From Phocoena phocoena (lineage: Eukaryota; Chordata; Mammalia; Artiodactyla; Phocoenidae), in NCBI RefSeq assembly GCF_963924675.1, contig NC_089234.1, forward strand, positions 59,872,909-59,936,908: a stretch of 64,000 nt of DNA. Reading direction: 5' to 3'. Shown in pieces: positions 12,258-23,250 of this stretch (within the stretch, counting starts at the first letter, position 1; every line of letters begins with the position of its first letter). The notes below the pieces were generated by a model. That model searched no databases and was not told the DNA's origin. It was given only the letters and a program-made list of their open reading frames with translations. A program made the translations under genes and the position numbers.

Positions 12258-12369
12258 TGAGGAAAACAAGAACTTTTAAAAGTATTTTATCTTGGCTTGA
12301 TGATGAGTAAATAGGTATTAGTTATATTATTCTCTATACTTTATATAACCTACGTATTTTGTAGTTTTT

Positions 12370-12592
12370 TCTACTTTGCCAGTGTCCGGAGGCTATGAGA
12401 TTTCTGTGCTGGTTCTAGGTAACTGCTACTCAACATGTAGTTCATGGATCTGCAGCATCAGCATCCGATGAACATGTTAGAAATGCAGATTCTCAGGCCC
12501 TATCTCAGACTTACTGATTCATTATTTGCATTTCAACGACATGACTAGGAAATTCACATGCACATTAAAGTCTGAGAAGCACAGCTGTAGTT
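12370..12592. mobile_element. MER5A-type hAT-Charlie DNA transposon
   Basis: It contains 'gcagcatcagcatccgatga', 'gttagaaatgcagattctca', 'ggccctatctcagacttact' and the end 'attaaagtctgagaagcac'. These match the MER5A non-autonomous hAT element. Confidence 0.85.
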
Positions 12593-12715
12593 CATCCAGA
12601 TGAGATTACATTAGGGATACATTAGTTAGTTAGGTGTCGTAGTCTCAGACATTTTACCTTTCGCATTTATCAAGACCCCAACACAAGCAACAAGAGCTCA
12701 TGGGGAGGCAACATG
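12593..12715. other. Short unassigned spacer
   Basis: No repeat or gene signal recognised between the MER5A-type element and the MIR. Confidence 0.5.
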
Positions 12716-12872
12716 ACATAAAAGAAAGAATATTGCATTAAAAGTTTGAAAAGCCAGATTCTAATCTCATCTCTGGTGTGTGACCTTGAACTTCAGTTCT
12801 TTTCATCTGTAAAATGAATGAGTTATACAACATACATTGTAAGGCCCTTCCAACTCTGAAAGTCTATGAATA
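12716..12872 (+). repeat. MIR SINE (MIR3/MIRc-like)
   Basis: 'gattctaatctcatctctgg', 'gtgtgaccttgaacttcagt' and 'catctgtaaaatgaatgagt' run in MIR order and end with a 'aaggcccttccaactctgaa' 3' variant. Confidence 0.75.
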
Positions 12873-13199
12873 TATGAAAATAAATACTAATAGGTATTTG
12901 CGGAAATGATTCAACTGTATGTGATATCTTACGAAATAGGGCTTATTTTTAATGCTACAGGGGCCTTGTCCATCAATTACTTTATATTTATTTAGGTTTG
13001 AAAATCAACCTCTATCTTTCATTTTCACACTTGGTTTCTGAAAGATGCATAGTGGTGAATAACTTAGGAAGTGGGTGGCTGCTATTAATAATTCCCCTCA
13101 CTGCTTCCTTTGTTCTTGAATGCTGATAAAACACTGGTAATAGGATTCACGAAAAAGTAAAATCAGAGTCTGTATTTTGAACAAGAGCAGGAGAATATT

Positions 13200-13470
13200 T
13201 TTGTTCTTAGGAAAAACATGGCTGAAGCATTTAGAGCTGAAGGATTAGGATGTCTGACACTGTCAAATAAAGCAGAAAATAATAAATAATAGTATGCCTG
13301 TATACATATATACACGTGTGTGTAAAGAGAGAGAAATAAAGCAAATGTGGCAAAGTATTAATAATTGATGAATCTAGGTAAAGGGTGTAAGACTGTCTAT
13401 TGTAATCTCTCTGCAACTTTTCTGTAGGTTTGAAACTTTTTCCAAATAAAAGTTGAGAAAGAAAAATAAT
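13200..13470 (+). repeat. Old L1 3' end
   Basis: 'gtggcaaagtattaataatt', 'gaatctaggtaaagggtgta', 'caacttttctgtaggtttga' and 'aataaaagttgagaaagaaa' are the old L1 3' UTR terminus. A related copy is at 28820-28945. Confidence 0.65.
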
Positions 13471-13796
13471 TAACATAAATATAATATTTACTGACCCTCA
13501 AATATCTTGTTGTATTCTTCTCTCTTTTTTAAAGTATAGTGGATTTATTTATTTTTCTGAAACCTTTAAATTGCATGAGAAAACCTAGGATGGAAGGGGA
13601 AAAAAAATCATTACATATAAAATTTCAGTAACTTATACTCCCATATTGCTTCTATATTTTGTCTTTTAGTTACAGACTTGCTTAATTTTTTATTAGCTTA
13701 GGATAAAATAAAAGGGGAGAAAGAAGTGGTAGTGAGAAGTTGTGTCACATCTTCCTTACATTAATGAAGTAAACGATTTCAAGCCAAAAGTAGGCC
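13471..13796. other. No recognisable gene or element
   Basis: AT-rich sequence with an A-run near 13600. Nothing assignable was seen. Confidence 0.5.
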
Positions 13797-13809
13797 TTCT
13801 GTGATTTTT

Positions 13810-14007
13810 TTTTTTCATTACACGGGCCTCTCACTGCTGTGGCCTCTCCTGTTGCGGAGCACAGGCTCCGGACGCATAGGCTCAGTGGCCATGGCTCACG
13901 GGCCTAGCTGCTCCGCGGCATGTGGGATCCTCCCGGACAGGGGCACAAACCCGTGTCCCCTGCATCGGCAGGCGGACTCTCAACCACTGTGCCACCAGGG
14001 AAGCCCA
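13810..14007 (-). mobile_element. Young CHR SINE, minus strand
   Basis: A poly(T) start is followed by 'gggcctctcactgctgtggc' and 'ccatggctcacgggcctagc', ending in 'gccaccagggaagcccattc'. The TSD ttctgtgattttt is perfect (13797-13809 and 14009-14020). It is the GC-rich short-body form. Confidence 0.95.
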
Positions 14008-14020
14008 TTCTGTGATTTTT

Positions 14021-14833
14021 ATTTTCACTCTAGCTTCAGCTAATAATGAAAAAGAACGTAGTTATCACTCACGAATATAAGTAACTACAGGCTCTTTTTA
14101 TTCCTCTGCAATGAGAGGGACACAACAGCTGCTATAAAAATCACTCTCTACCCTCCCATGTATTGTGTAAGTGTAACAGACTTACAGCATGAGAAGAGCA
14201 AAACATAAAATGGGAAAGTAGCTATTTTGTTTCAGAATTCCCTTTTCATTTCTTGTAAGTTATTGTACCTAATTAAAAACAAAATAAACGTGCTGCCTAC
14301 ATTTCTAACGTTAACTGTCCTGTGTAATTGTAAATCTCAATTTGGAATACGAGCAAAAGAATCATGTACTAGCTGACTGGTGTTCTTCCTTCATTCCTTC
14401 CAGAATTGATCCAACAGGAACACCATAAGAACAACAAATCTAGCTTCAACTAATTGGAAATTTTAAAACATTCATAAGTCTTATTTGTCTTTACCACTCT
14501 GGCCTCATATAGATGCACAGATTTTGGTTAACTTTCCTCCTTTTACTATCTTTAGTGAAGGGGATTTATTTTAACTTGTTTGATCTTTAAAAATATTCTT
14601 AACAAAGCTGTTCCAGGGTGTACCTTCAGATAATAAATACATTACTTAAAATTAATACAAAGTAATAATAGTCATTAAAGGTTTTAGTAAGTACAAAGGG
14701 TAAGAACAAATATGATAGTTAAGATGATTTTCATATAATTCAAAGCTGAAAACACTCAACCCAGAATGTTCCTCAGCCCACTCTGACCCCAGCTGACCTC
14801 TCCATCTGTTTAGGAATCACATGGGGGCCAATC
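14021..14833. other. No recognisable gene or element
   Basis: AT-rich sequence without identifiable repeats or open frames. Confidence 0.5.
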
Positions 14834-15312
14834 TCTTAGCTAACAATTCTTTTTATTTCTTTCTTTAAAAAAATTTTTTTTTGAAGTATAGTTGATTTAC
14901 AATGTTGTGTTTAAGTTCTGTTGCACAGCAAAGTGACTCAGTTATACATATATATATTCTTTTTCATATTCTTTTCCATTATGGTTTATCACAGGATATT
15001 GAAAAGCTCCCTATGCTATACAGTAGGACTGTGTTGTTTATCCATCCTATGTATAATAGTTTGTATATCCTAATCCCAAACTCCCAATCCTTCCCGCCCC
15101 ACCCCCCCCCTCCCCCTTGGCTACCACAAATCTGTTCCCTATGTCTGTGAGTCTGTTTTTGTTTCTCAGATATGTTCATCTGTGTTGTATTTTAGATTCC
15201 ACATATAAGCGATATCATATGGTATTTGTCTTTCTATTTCTGACTTACTTCTCTTAGTATGATAATCTCTAGGTCCATCCATGTTGCTGCAAATGGCATT
15301 ATTTCATTTTTA

Positions 15313-15626
15313 ATTTTTAAAATGTTTTTAATTTTTGGTTGGGTCTTGGTTGCTACACGCAGGCTTTCTCTAGTGGTGGCGAGCAGGGGCTTATATTCAT
15401 TGTGGTGCGAGGGCTTCTCATCGCAGTGTCTTGTTGCAGAGCACGGGCTCTAGGTGCATGGGCTTCAGTAGTTGTGGCTTGCAGGTCCTAGAGCACAGGC
15501 TCAGTAATTGTGGCGCACTGGCTTAGTTGCTCTGCGGCGTGTGGGATTTTCTCGGACCAGGGCTCGAATCCGTGTCCCCTGCATTGGCAGGCGGATTCTT
15601 AACCACTGTGCCACCAGGGAAGCCCC
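15313..15626 (-). mobile_element. CHR SINE inside the minus-strand L1
   Basis: It begins with A/T-rich tail complement 'tttttggttgggtcttggtt' and ends with 'gccaccagggaagccccc'. The L1 text 'ggcattatttcatt' resumes as 'cattccttttaatggc' after it, so the TSD is roughly 'cattttta/cattccttttaa'. It is the long form with 'agtagttgtggc' repeats. Confidence 0.92.
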
Positions 15627-15679
15627 CATTCCTTTTAATGGCTAAGTAATATTCCATTGTATATAAATACCACATCTTT

Positions 15680-15977
15680 TTTCTGTGTGGCTGCGTGGGG
15701 TCTTTGTTGCTGCGCGCAGGGGCTGCTCTTCGTTGTAGCGTACGGGCCTCTCATTGCAGTGGCTTCTCTTGTTGCAGAGCATGGGCTCTAGGCATGTGGG
15801 CTTTAGTAGCTGTAGCACACGGGCTCAGTAGTTGTGGCTCATGGGCTCTAGAGCACAGGCTCAGTAGTTGTGGCTTAGTTGCTCCGTGGCATGTGGGATC
15901 TTCCTGGACCAGGGCTTAAACCTGCGTCCCTTACATTTGCAGGGGGATTCTCAACCACTGAGCCACCAGGGAAGCCC
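15680..15977 (-). mobile_element. Second CHR SINE inside the minus-strand L1
   Basis: The text starts near 'gtgtggctgcgtggggtctt' and ends 'gccaccagggaagccc'. L1 sequence flanks both sides ('accacatctttttt' left, 'aacacattttcttt' right, an imperfect TSD). It lies only about 55 bases from the first SINE in the same orientation. Confidence 0.9.
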
Positions 15978-16080
15978 AAATAACACATTTTCTTTATCCA
16001 TTCCTCTGTTGATGGACATTCAGGTTGTTTCCATGTCTTGGCTAACATGTGAATAGTGTGCTGTCTTAGCTAAAATTCTG

Positions 16081-16422
16081 GTCACAACTTTACGCAATTG
16101 AGACTGAGATTGAGAGACTAGCAGATCCTTATCTATGTACAGAGAGAGGTCATTACCACTATCATTACCATCATCTTCATCTTCTAAGCATGCACAAAGT
16201 CTAAGTTTTCAAATTATTTTATTTATCCTTCATCTGTTGTACAAAGAATTTGAGGTAACTACAACATAAACACACCATAAAATGGTGGTAATTTTTTTTA
16301 GAATTCTGAAATTGAAATTAAAAACCAGGACCAATAAAAATAAAAATATTAGAAAATAAAAATTGGGAGAAAAGAAGTTTTTTTTTTTTTTTTGACAAAA
16401 GAAGTTTTGATGTGGCCCATCA
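16081..16422. other. No recognisable gene; T-run at 16379-16393
   Basis: AT-rich sequence with an approximately 18-base T-run. The word 'aaaagaagttt' occurs on both sides of the run, which may be a slippage or a small insertion scar. Confidence 0.45.
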
Positions 16423-16441
16423 AAATCTTCAACGAGGTCAA

Positions 16442-16899
16442 GACTTCCCTGCTGGCACAGTGGTTAAGACTCTATGCTCCCAATGCAGGGGGCCTGGGTT
16501 CGATCCCTGGTAGGGAAACTAGATCCCACGTGCATGCTGCAACTAAGAGTTTGCATGTCACAACTAAAAAGTCCGCATGGGGCTTCCCTGGTGGCGCAGT
16601 GGTTGAGAGTCCGCCTGCCGATGAAGGGGACACGGGTTTGTGCCCTGGTCCAGGAAGATCCCACATGCTGCGGAGCGGCTGGGCCGTGAGCCATGGCCAC
16701 TGAGCCTGCACATCCGGAGCCTGTGCTCCGCAACGGGAGAGGCCACAACAGTGAGAGGCCCGTGTACCGCAAAAAAAAAAAAAAAAAAAAGTCCTCATGC
16801 TGCAACTAAGAGTCTGCATGCCTCAACGAAGATCCTGTGTGCTGCAACTATGACTCAGAGCGCCTAAATAAATAAATAAATATTAAAAAACAAAACCGA
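16442..16899 (+). mobile_element. CHR SINE interrupted by a younger CHR SINE
   Basis: The outer copy starts 'gacttccctgctggcacagt' and resumes after the inner copy with 'ctgcaactaagagtctgcat' and a TAAA tail. Outer TSD is aaatcttcaacgaggtcaa (16423-16441) against aaaccttcaacaaggctaa (16900-16918), with 3 mismatches in 19. It has the 'caactaagagtttgcatg' body, like the SINE at 193. Confidence 0.93.
16580..16785 (+). mobile_element. Young CHR SINE nested in a SINE
   Basis: This is the GC-rich form with 'ccatggccactgagcctgca' and about 20 A residues. Inner TSD aaaaagtccgcatg (16566-16579) and aaaaagtcctcatg (16786-16799) lies inside the outer SINE, so this copy is younger. Confidence 0.95.
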
Positions 16900-16934
16900 A
16901 AACCTTCAACAAGGCTAAATTAAGTTCCATACTT

Positions 16935-17457
16935 GGCTCTAAGTCTCTGCAGTAGCCAGAATAACACCCTTCCCCTGCCGCCTCCCCGCCCCACAAGATG
17001 TCCATGTCCCGATCTCTGGATTTTGTGGGCATGTTACTTTGGCAAGGGAAAATTAAGGCTGCAGATGGGATTAAGGTTGCCAATAAACTGAGTTTAAAAT
17101 AGGGAGATTATCTGGATAGGACCAATGTTATCACAGGGACCTTCAAATAGAGGAAGGTGTGGCTACAGAGAACCAAAAAGATGTTAAGTGTGACAAAGAC
17201 CAAGGACTCTCCTGTTGCTATAAGAAGAGGCCATGGCAAGGGTGTAGCCTCTGGAAGCTGGAAAAGGCAAGTAAACAGAGTCTCCCTTACAGCCTCCATA
17301 AAGGAACACAGACTTGCTGACACCTTGGTTTTAGCCCAGTGAGACTTGTATTGGACTTCTAACCTACTGAACTATATAAGATAATACATTTATGTTGTTT
17401 TAAGTCACAAAGTTTGTTGTTATTTGTTAGAGAAACAATAAAAAACTATTACAGCCT
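16935..17457 (+). mobile_element. Solo LTR, ERVL-MaLR type (MLT1/MST-like)
   Basis: The LTR text includes 'agatgtccatgtcccgatct', 'ctgcagatgggattaaggtt', 'agggagattatctggatagg', 'ctctggaagctggaaaaggc', 'tgctgacaccttggttttag' and a 3' 'ttgttgttatttgttagaga'. This follows the MaLR LTR order. A polyadenylation-like part sits near 17370-17390. No internal sequence is attached, so it is a solo LTR or a fragment. Confidence 0.8.
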
Positions 17458-18214
17458 CCTAGCCTCCAAGACAAAAAGGCGACATAATCAGTGATAATTC
17501 TCATTAATAGAAAGGACAAAGCATAGCAATTTGTCAGGAAAGGCAAATATTTTCTAGCACAAAGTTCTAAAAGAAATTTTTGATGCAGCGCTTGATATAG
17601 TAAGCTCTGAGTAACAATAGTGGATACAGGGATTCCCCCCAAATTCTGGATATTAAATAAGAAATTTCACAAGGTTGTTTCTTACATCACTTTTTGATAA
17701 AAGATGAGACTACCTTCATCATCTTAAAATACAATTGAGTAAAGGTAATCTTTGAGGGAGTAAAACAATACAAATCAAGTTGTTTGTTTTTTTTGGCAGA
17801 GTCAGCTTGATTTCAAAAGATTATAATTTAGAACAGCATAAAATATTATGGACAATTAAGTGCAATAATTCATATAGTAAAATTCATTTAGAATTAAGAG
17901 CTATTAATAGATCTATAAGTTGATAAATCTCAAGACTTAAAAATTATAGAAGGATAAGCAAATTAGAGTACTCTGTATGTTAAGTTTAAAAGAAACAAAT
18001 ATATACATACATATTATTGTTTTCCTTTTCACATGTATTTATATATAGTATATACAATAATATATTTAAATATTAACTATTAAAATAAATGGGAAAGATA
18101 TCATTTTTATGGTAATACTCTATGGGGAAAAAGGGTTTTGGAATTGGGGATGGGAACAAAGGTAGCATTAAGTTTATTGTATTGTACTGTATATTTATTC
18201 TTTATTTTCTTAGT
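17458..18214. other. No recognisable gene or element
   Basis: Strongly AT-rich sequence (dense TA runs at 18001-18070). No gene or named repeat seen. Confidence 0.5.
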
Positions 18215-18231
18215 AAAAAAGATCTGATACA

Positions 18232-18581
18232 GGGCTTCCTTGGTGGCACGGTGGTTAACAATCCACCTGCCAATGCAGGGGACATGGGTTCGAACCCTGG
18301 TCCGGGAAGATGCCACATGCCACGGAGCAACTAAGCCCATGTGCCACAACTACTGAGCCTGCGCTCTAGGGCCCGCGAGCCACAACTACTGAGCCCATGT
18401 GCCACAACTACTGAAGCCCTCTTGCCTAGAGCCCGTGCTCCACAACAAGAGAAGCCACCGCAATGAGAAGCCTGCGCACCGCAACAGAGAAGCTCCACCT
18501 CACTGCAACTAGAGAAAAGCCCACATACAGCAACAAAGACCCAACACAGCCAAAAACAAAATAAATAAATTTATTTTTTAG
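18232..18581 (+). mobile_element. Long-form CHR SINE
   Basis: The head 'gggcttccttggtggcacgg' and B box 'gggttcgaaccctggtccgg' are followed by 'cacaactactgagcc' repeats and the end 'acccaacacagccaaaaaca'. A perfect 17-base TSD aaaaaagatctgataca flanks it (18215-18231 and 18582-18598). Confidence 0.96.
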
Positions 18582-19220
18582 AAAAAAGATCTGATACAAA
18601 TATATCAAAATATAAATATTTAGATTAAGTGTGAGTTTTATTGTATAATTCTCCATAATGTTCTGTGTTAAAAATTTCCAAATTATTAAAAAGAAAGAAA
18701 AAAAAAAGAACAGTTTATCCTTTAAACAGTCTTTGACAAACACCATTTCTCCAGTTAGGTTTTCCATGGGAGCCGGAAAAAAGTTAGATTTTGTTTTCTG
18801 ATAAAGGCCTGGACTTTATTTTAATGGAACCATACAGAATTTATTAATTTGAATTTGGCTTTTGTTTTCAACATTATATGTATTAGATTCATCCATGTTG
18901 TTGAGTATAGCAGTAGTTAGTTCTTTTTCATCGTTGCATATCTATGTATCCATTATATGAATCCATTGTGTGAATATTCCAAAAGGGACATGTGGGCTAT
19001 TTCCAGATTTGGCTAATAATGCTCTGATGAACATTCTTTACGTCTTTTGGTGCACTTATGTATGTACATCCTCTGTCTGGGTATATAGCTAGGAGTAGAA
19101 TTGCTCAGTCACAGGATATGCATATGTTCAGTTTCAACAGATATAGCCAGTTTTGCAAAATAGCAGGTAACAACTTAGACACCTACTAGTGTTAAAGCGT
19201 TCCAGATATTCCATTTTCTT

Positions 19221-19562
19221 TTTTTAAAAAATTTATTTTATTTATTTATTTTTGGCTGTGTTGGGTCTTTGTTGCTGTGTGCAGGCTTTCTTTAGTTGTG
19301 GTGAGCGGGGGCTACTCTTCGTTGCAATGCACAGGCTTCTCATTGCGGTGGCTTCTCTTGTTGCGGAGCACGGGCTCTAGGCATACAGGCTTCAGTAGTT
19401 GCAGCATGTGGGCTCAGTAGTTGTGGCTCACGGGCTCTAGAGTGCAGGCTCAGTAGTGGTGGTGAATGGGCTTAGCTGCTCCACGCCATGTGGGATCTTC
19501 CCAGACCAGGGTTCGAACCCGTGTCCCCTGCATTGGCAGGCAGAGTCTTAACCACTGCGCCA
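19221..19562 (-). mobile_element. Long-form CHR SINE, minus strand
   Basis: It starts at 'tttttggctgtgttgggtct' preceded by A/T-rich tail. It ends at 'aaccactgcgccac' with the last head bases (accagggaagcc) missing. L1 text flanks it. Left 'ccattttctt' and right 'cattcttg' may be the TSD. Confidence 0.88.
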
Positions 19563-20294
19563 CATTCTTGTGAATACGTGGTACTGTCAGTTTTGTTAAA
19601 TTGTGGCCATTCTGGTAGGTGTGTATGTTATCTCCTAGTAGTTTTACTCCTTGATGATTAATGAGGTTGAGATCCTTTTCCCATATTTAGTGAACACTTA
19701 GATACCCTCTTGTGAGTATCCATTCAAGACTCTCACTCAGTTTTTTGTCAGATAACCTTTTTTTCTTATTGATTATTAAATTTCTGAGTATAGTTGGGAT
19801 ATGAGCCCTTTGTCAGATACACATATTGTTAGCATCTTTCCTCAGTTGGTAGCTTGCTGCTTCTCTCTTAATGGTATCTTGATGAACAAAAATTTTTAAT
19901 GTTAATCCAATTAGCAATCTTTTCCTTTATTGTTAGTACTTTTTGTATCTTATTTAAGATATGTTTTCCTACTCCAAGTTCATAAGGATATTCTGTGTTT
20001 TAACAAGCTTTATTATTTTACTTTTCACATTTATATCTATATTTTACCAGGAAGTTTTTTTTATCTGCTGTGAGGTGAAGCCAAGATTAAATTTATTTTT
20101 TCTATATGGCATCAAATTGACCCAGCACCATGTATTGAAAAGACCATCCTCTCTCCACTGAATTGAGATGGAGGATTTGCCATAATCAGGTGTGTGGATC
20201 TATCTCTGTGTTTTCTACTTTGTTCCATTTGTCTATTCATCTATTCTTGCGCCAGTTCTACATTATCTTACTTACTATAGCTTTACTAAGTCTT

Positions 20295-20500
20295 TTTTTT
20301 TTTTTTTTTGCGGTACGCGGGCCTCTCATTGCTGTGGCCTCTCCCGTTGCGGAGCACAGGCTCCGGACGCACAGCCCCAGCGGCCATGGCTCACGGGCCC
20401 AGCCGCTCCACGGCATGTGGGATCTTCCCAGACCGGGGCACGAACCCGCATCCCCTGCATTGGCAGGCGGACTCTCAACCACTGCGCCACCAGGGAAGCC
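20295..20500 (-). mobile_element. Young CHR SINE, minus strand
   Basis: The poly(T) is followed by 'gcggtacgcgggcctctcat' and the end 'gccaccagggaagcc'. The perfect 14-base TSD ctttactaagtctt lies in L1 sequence (20281-20294 and 20501-20514). Confidence 0.96.
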
Positions 20501-20810
20501 CTTTACTAAGTCTTAATATCTGATATTGTAAATCCTTCAATTTTGTTTTCTTAATGATAGTCTTGACTATTCTTAGCCCTCTGCATTTCCTTATACATTT
20601 TAAAAACAGCTTATTAATTCTCACAAAAATTTTTCCTGGGGTGTGTACTGGATACATAGATCAATTTAGGGAGAAGTGACAATCAAACAATGTTTAGTCT
20701 TCCAAGATTTGTTTTATGGCCTAGCTTATGGTCAATTTTGGAAAACGTTCAATGTGCATTTGAAAATAGCCAAGTACCTACAGTTGTTGGATGTGGTGTT
20801 GCCAGAGGCT

Positions 20811-22325
20811 TTTAATACCACTGAGTTAAAGCTGACAATTTTTGGTGATAATTAAAGGGCTTAACTTTGTTTCTTGCTTGACTGGAAAGCAATTCTACTG
20901 CTGCAAAGAAACATGCTGTTTCAAGAAACTATTGTGGGGAACTTTCCAAACAGAATAAACTGCTTCCCTAAACACGGTGGGGTTAAAGTCAAGCAGAAAA
21001 GCATGTTTGTTTCCTTCTGATGATTAGATAGATTTCATGTTAAGAACCCAGGTATGCACATTAATCTTATTGAGGCTGGAAGCAAAGGTTGGACTGGTTG
21101 CTTTACTCTTTAGAGCTACATGACTAATTGGTTTTTAAACCAGTTTTCTAGAAAGAATATACATTCTTCAAAAACCTTATCACATATAACTGATAATACT
21201 TAAACACCAGATGAAGTTTAAAATTAGTTGATTACTTCACTATATTTTACATGAAGGGAGCACTTCATTAAGAAAATATCTATCTTGTATTTCAGGCAGG
21301 CTTTGGGGACCAAATGTTTTGATGAAAAAGAATTTTTTAAGCCCTTATAAACTTTTGCTCTTTGAGTTTCATCACAGATCATTGTTCCCTTTCTAGTCTT
21401 TTTCCTGCAATACAGAAGCCTATTGCTTCTCCTAGACAGGAGTAATGATCACAAAGGAGTTAGAAAGTTAAAAATGTGACAACGCTTTAGAGATAAAGTA
21501 AAAATTAATTTCAGTTGGCAGAATGGGCACTGAATTGAGGAGTAGAATTTGATGTACAAAGTTCAAATCCTGGTGTCAAACCTGAGTTGAAAGCATGACT
21601 GTGTGGAATCTAGTAGCACGTCAACATTTGGGGAAAAACAAACAGACAGAACACATACAGGATGTGGTAGGGAATAACTACTGACCAAAACACTGTGAAA
21701 CTTCATGTTATTATTCCATTTAAAAAATCCTTGTCAAATGGATGAATAAGGAGTCCAAAAGGAGACATCTACCTGATCATTTGCCGGTAAAATATCAAAT
21801 AATTCCTTGTTATGCCTCTCTTTCAAAGCAAAGCATGAGTAATTGTAACAATCAGCTAATCGTTTGCCCTCCAGCTAATATAAGCATGAAGGCAAAGCAG
21901 CACCGAGATACCAAAAATATTTATTTCCTTCCAACAATGAAGCTGGGCAGTTCATGAGTATAGCTTGTCTAAGAGGAGAATGAGAAAAATTATTAAGAAT
22001 CAAATCTAACAGTCCTTATGATACATGGCACATAATATCTTATTTCTTACTGACGAAATTCTCTACAAATGTTAGCAAGCAATAGCAATAAAAACAAAAG
22101 GTTTGTAAATATATATTACACACATGCACAGCACAGATGAAACATTCTTTGAAGCACAAATGTAAGGCAAATGGATCGCGCCTTTCAACAGATTTTCACT
22201 GATGAAAGATGCCCAATTCAAGCACAATTATTACTTCCTGCACTGTAGTGGATATATACCACTCAAATTCATAGAATAAATGGCAAACACTTTCCCTTCA
22301 AAATGACTTTCTCTTTTTTAATATA
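20811..22325. other. Mostly unassigned; possible MIR trace
   Basis: No gene signal. Around 21520-21640 the phrase 'acaaagttcaaatcctggtg' resembles the tRNA-like part of a MIR but is too weak to call. The 71-codon frame at 21742-21957 shows no recognisable motif. Confidence 0.4.
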
Positions 22326-22350
22326 ATTTTTAAAAAATTTATTGATTTAG

Positions 22351-23250
22351 GGGATTGGTTCAAGATGGCAGAGTAGAAGGACATGCTCTCACTCCCTCTT
22401 GCAAGAACACTGGAATCACAACTAACTGCTGAAAAATCACCGACAGGAAGACACTGGAACTCATCAAAAAAGATACCCCACATTCAAAGACAAAGGAGAA
22501 GCCACAATGAGATGGTAGGAGGGGTGCAATCACAATAAAATCAAAACCCATAACTGCTGGGTGGGTGACTCAAAATGGAGAACACTTATACCACAGAACT
22601 CCACCCACTGGAGTGAAGGTTCTGAGCTCCACGTCAGGCTTCTGAACCTGGGGGGTCTGGCAACGGGAGGAGGAACTCCTAGAGAAACAGACTTTGAAGG
22701 CTAGTGGGATTTGATTGCAGGACTTCGACAGGACTGGGGGAAACAGAGACGCCACTCTTGGAGGACACACACAAAGAACTGTGTGCATCGGGACCCAGGA
22801 GAAGGAGCAGTGACCCCATAGGAGACTGAACCAGACCTACCTGCTGGTGTTGGAGGGCCTCCTGCAGAGGCAGGGGGTGGCTGTGGCTCACCATGAGGAC
22901 AAGGACACTGGCAGCAGAAGTTCTGGGAAGTACTCCTTGGCATGAGCCCTCCCAGAGTCTAGCATTAGCCCCACCAAAGAACCCAGGTAGACTCCAGTGT
23001 TGGGTCCCCTCAGGCCAAACAACCAACAAGGAGGGAACCCAGCCCCACCCATCAGCACACAAGTGGATTAAAGTTTTACTGAGCTCTGCACACCAGAGCA
23101 ACAGCCAGCTCTATCCACCACCAGTCCTTCCCATCAGGAAACTTGCCTCTTAAATAGCCTCATCCACCAGAAGGCAGACAGCAGAAGCAAGAAGAACTAC
23201 AATCCTGCAGCCTGTGGAACAAAAACCACATTCACAGAAAGATAGACAAG
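22351..23250 (+). promoter_or_regulatory. L1 5' UTR
   Basis: GC-richer than its surroundings, this leader would hold the internal Pol II promoter of L1. At 22361-22370 'caagatggca' matches a YY1-type core at the position where L1 elements usually carry one. Minus-strand frames here (for example 22679-23101) look accidental. Promoter activity is inferred from the family, not seen. Confidence 0.7.

Larger units (their letters stand above)
14851..16063 (-). mobile_element. 5'-truncated L1, minus strand, carrying two SINEs
   Basis: The plus strand reads as the complement of an L1 3' end: 'gttgatttacaatgttgtgt', 'ctatgctatacagtaggact', 'ttgtttctcagatatgttca', 'ctaggtccatccatgttgct', and then the ORF2 tail 'aagtaatattccattgtata' and 'cctctgttgatggacattca'. 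The TSD is tcttagctaacaattct (14834-14850) against tcttagctaaaattctg (16064-16080). SINEs at 15313-15626 and 15680-15977 split it. This L1 form differs from the plus-strand copies in its 3' UTR. Confidence 0.9.
18790..20810 (-). mobile_element. Ancient L1 (L1M-type), minus strand, with two SINE insertions
   Basis: The plus strand reads as the complement of an old L1 ORF2 and 3' region. Diagnostic pieces are 'tccatgttgttgagtatagc', 'tgagccctttgtcagatacac', 'ttaatggtatcttgatgaac', 'gtattgaaaagaccatcctc', 'tagatcaatttagggagaag' and 'ttatggcctagcttatggtc'. No open frame remains. SINEs at 19221-19562 and 20295-20500 lie within it. Confidence 0.8.

Noticed and set aside
15695..15919. Cysteine- and tryptophan-rich frame resembling a small secreted protein.
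   Set aside because: It is the translated repeat body of a minus-strand CHR SINE.
18426..18767. 113-codon minus-strand frame.
   Set aside because: Its C-terminal half is antisense to a CHR SINE and the rest is low-complexity AT-rich sequence.
20811..22325. Possible conserved exon around 21742-21957.
   Set aside because: The 71-codon frame has no motif and no clear splice context; chance is adequate.
22679..23101. 140-codon minus-strand frame in the first L1.
   Set aside because: It is antisense to the L1 5' UTR, GC-richer than the surroundings, with no recognised domain; best read as accidental.
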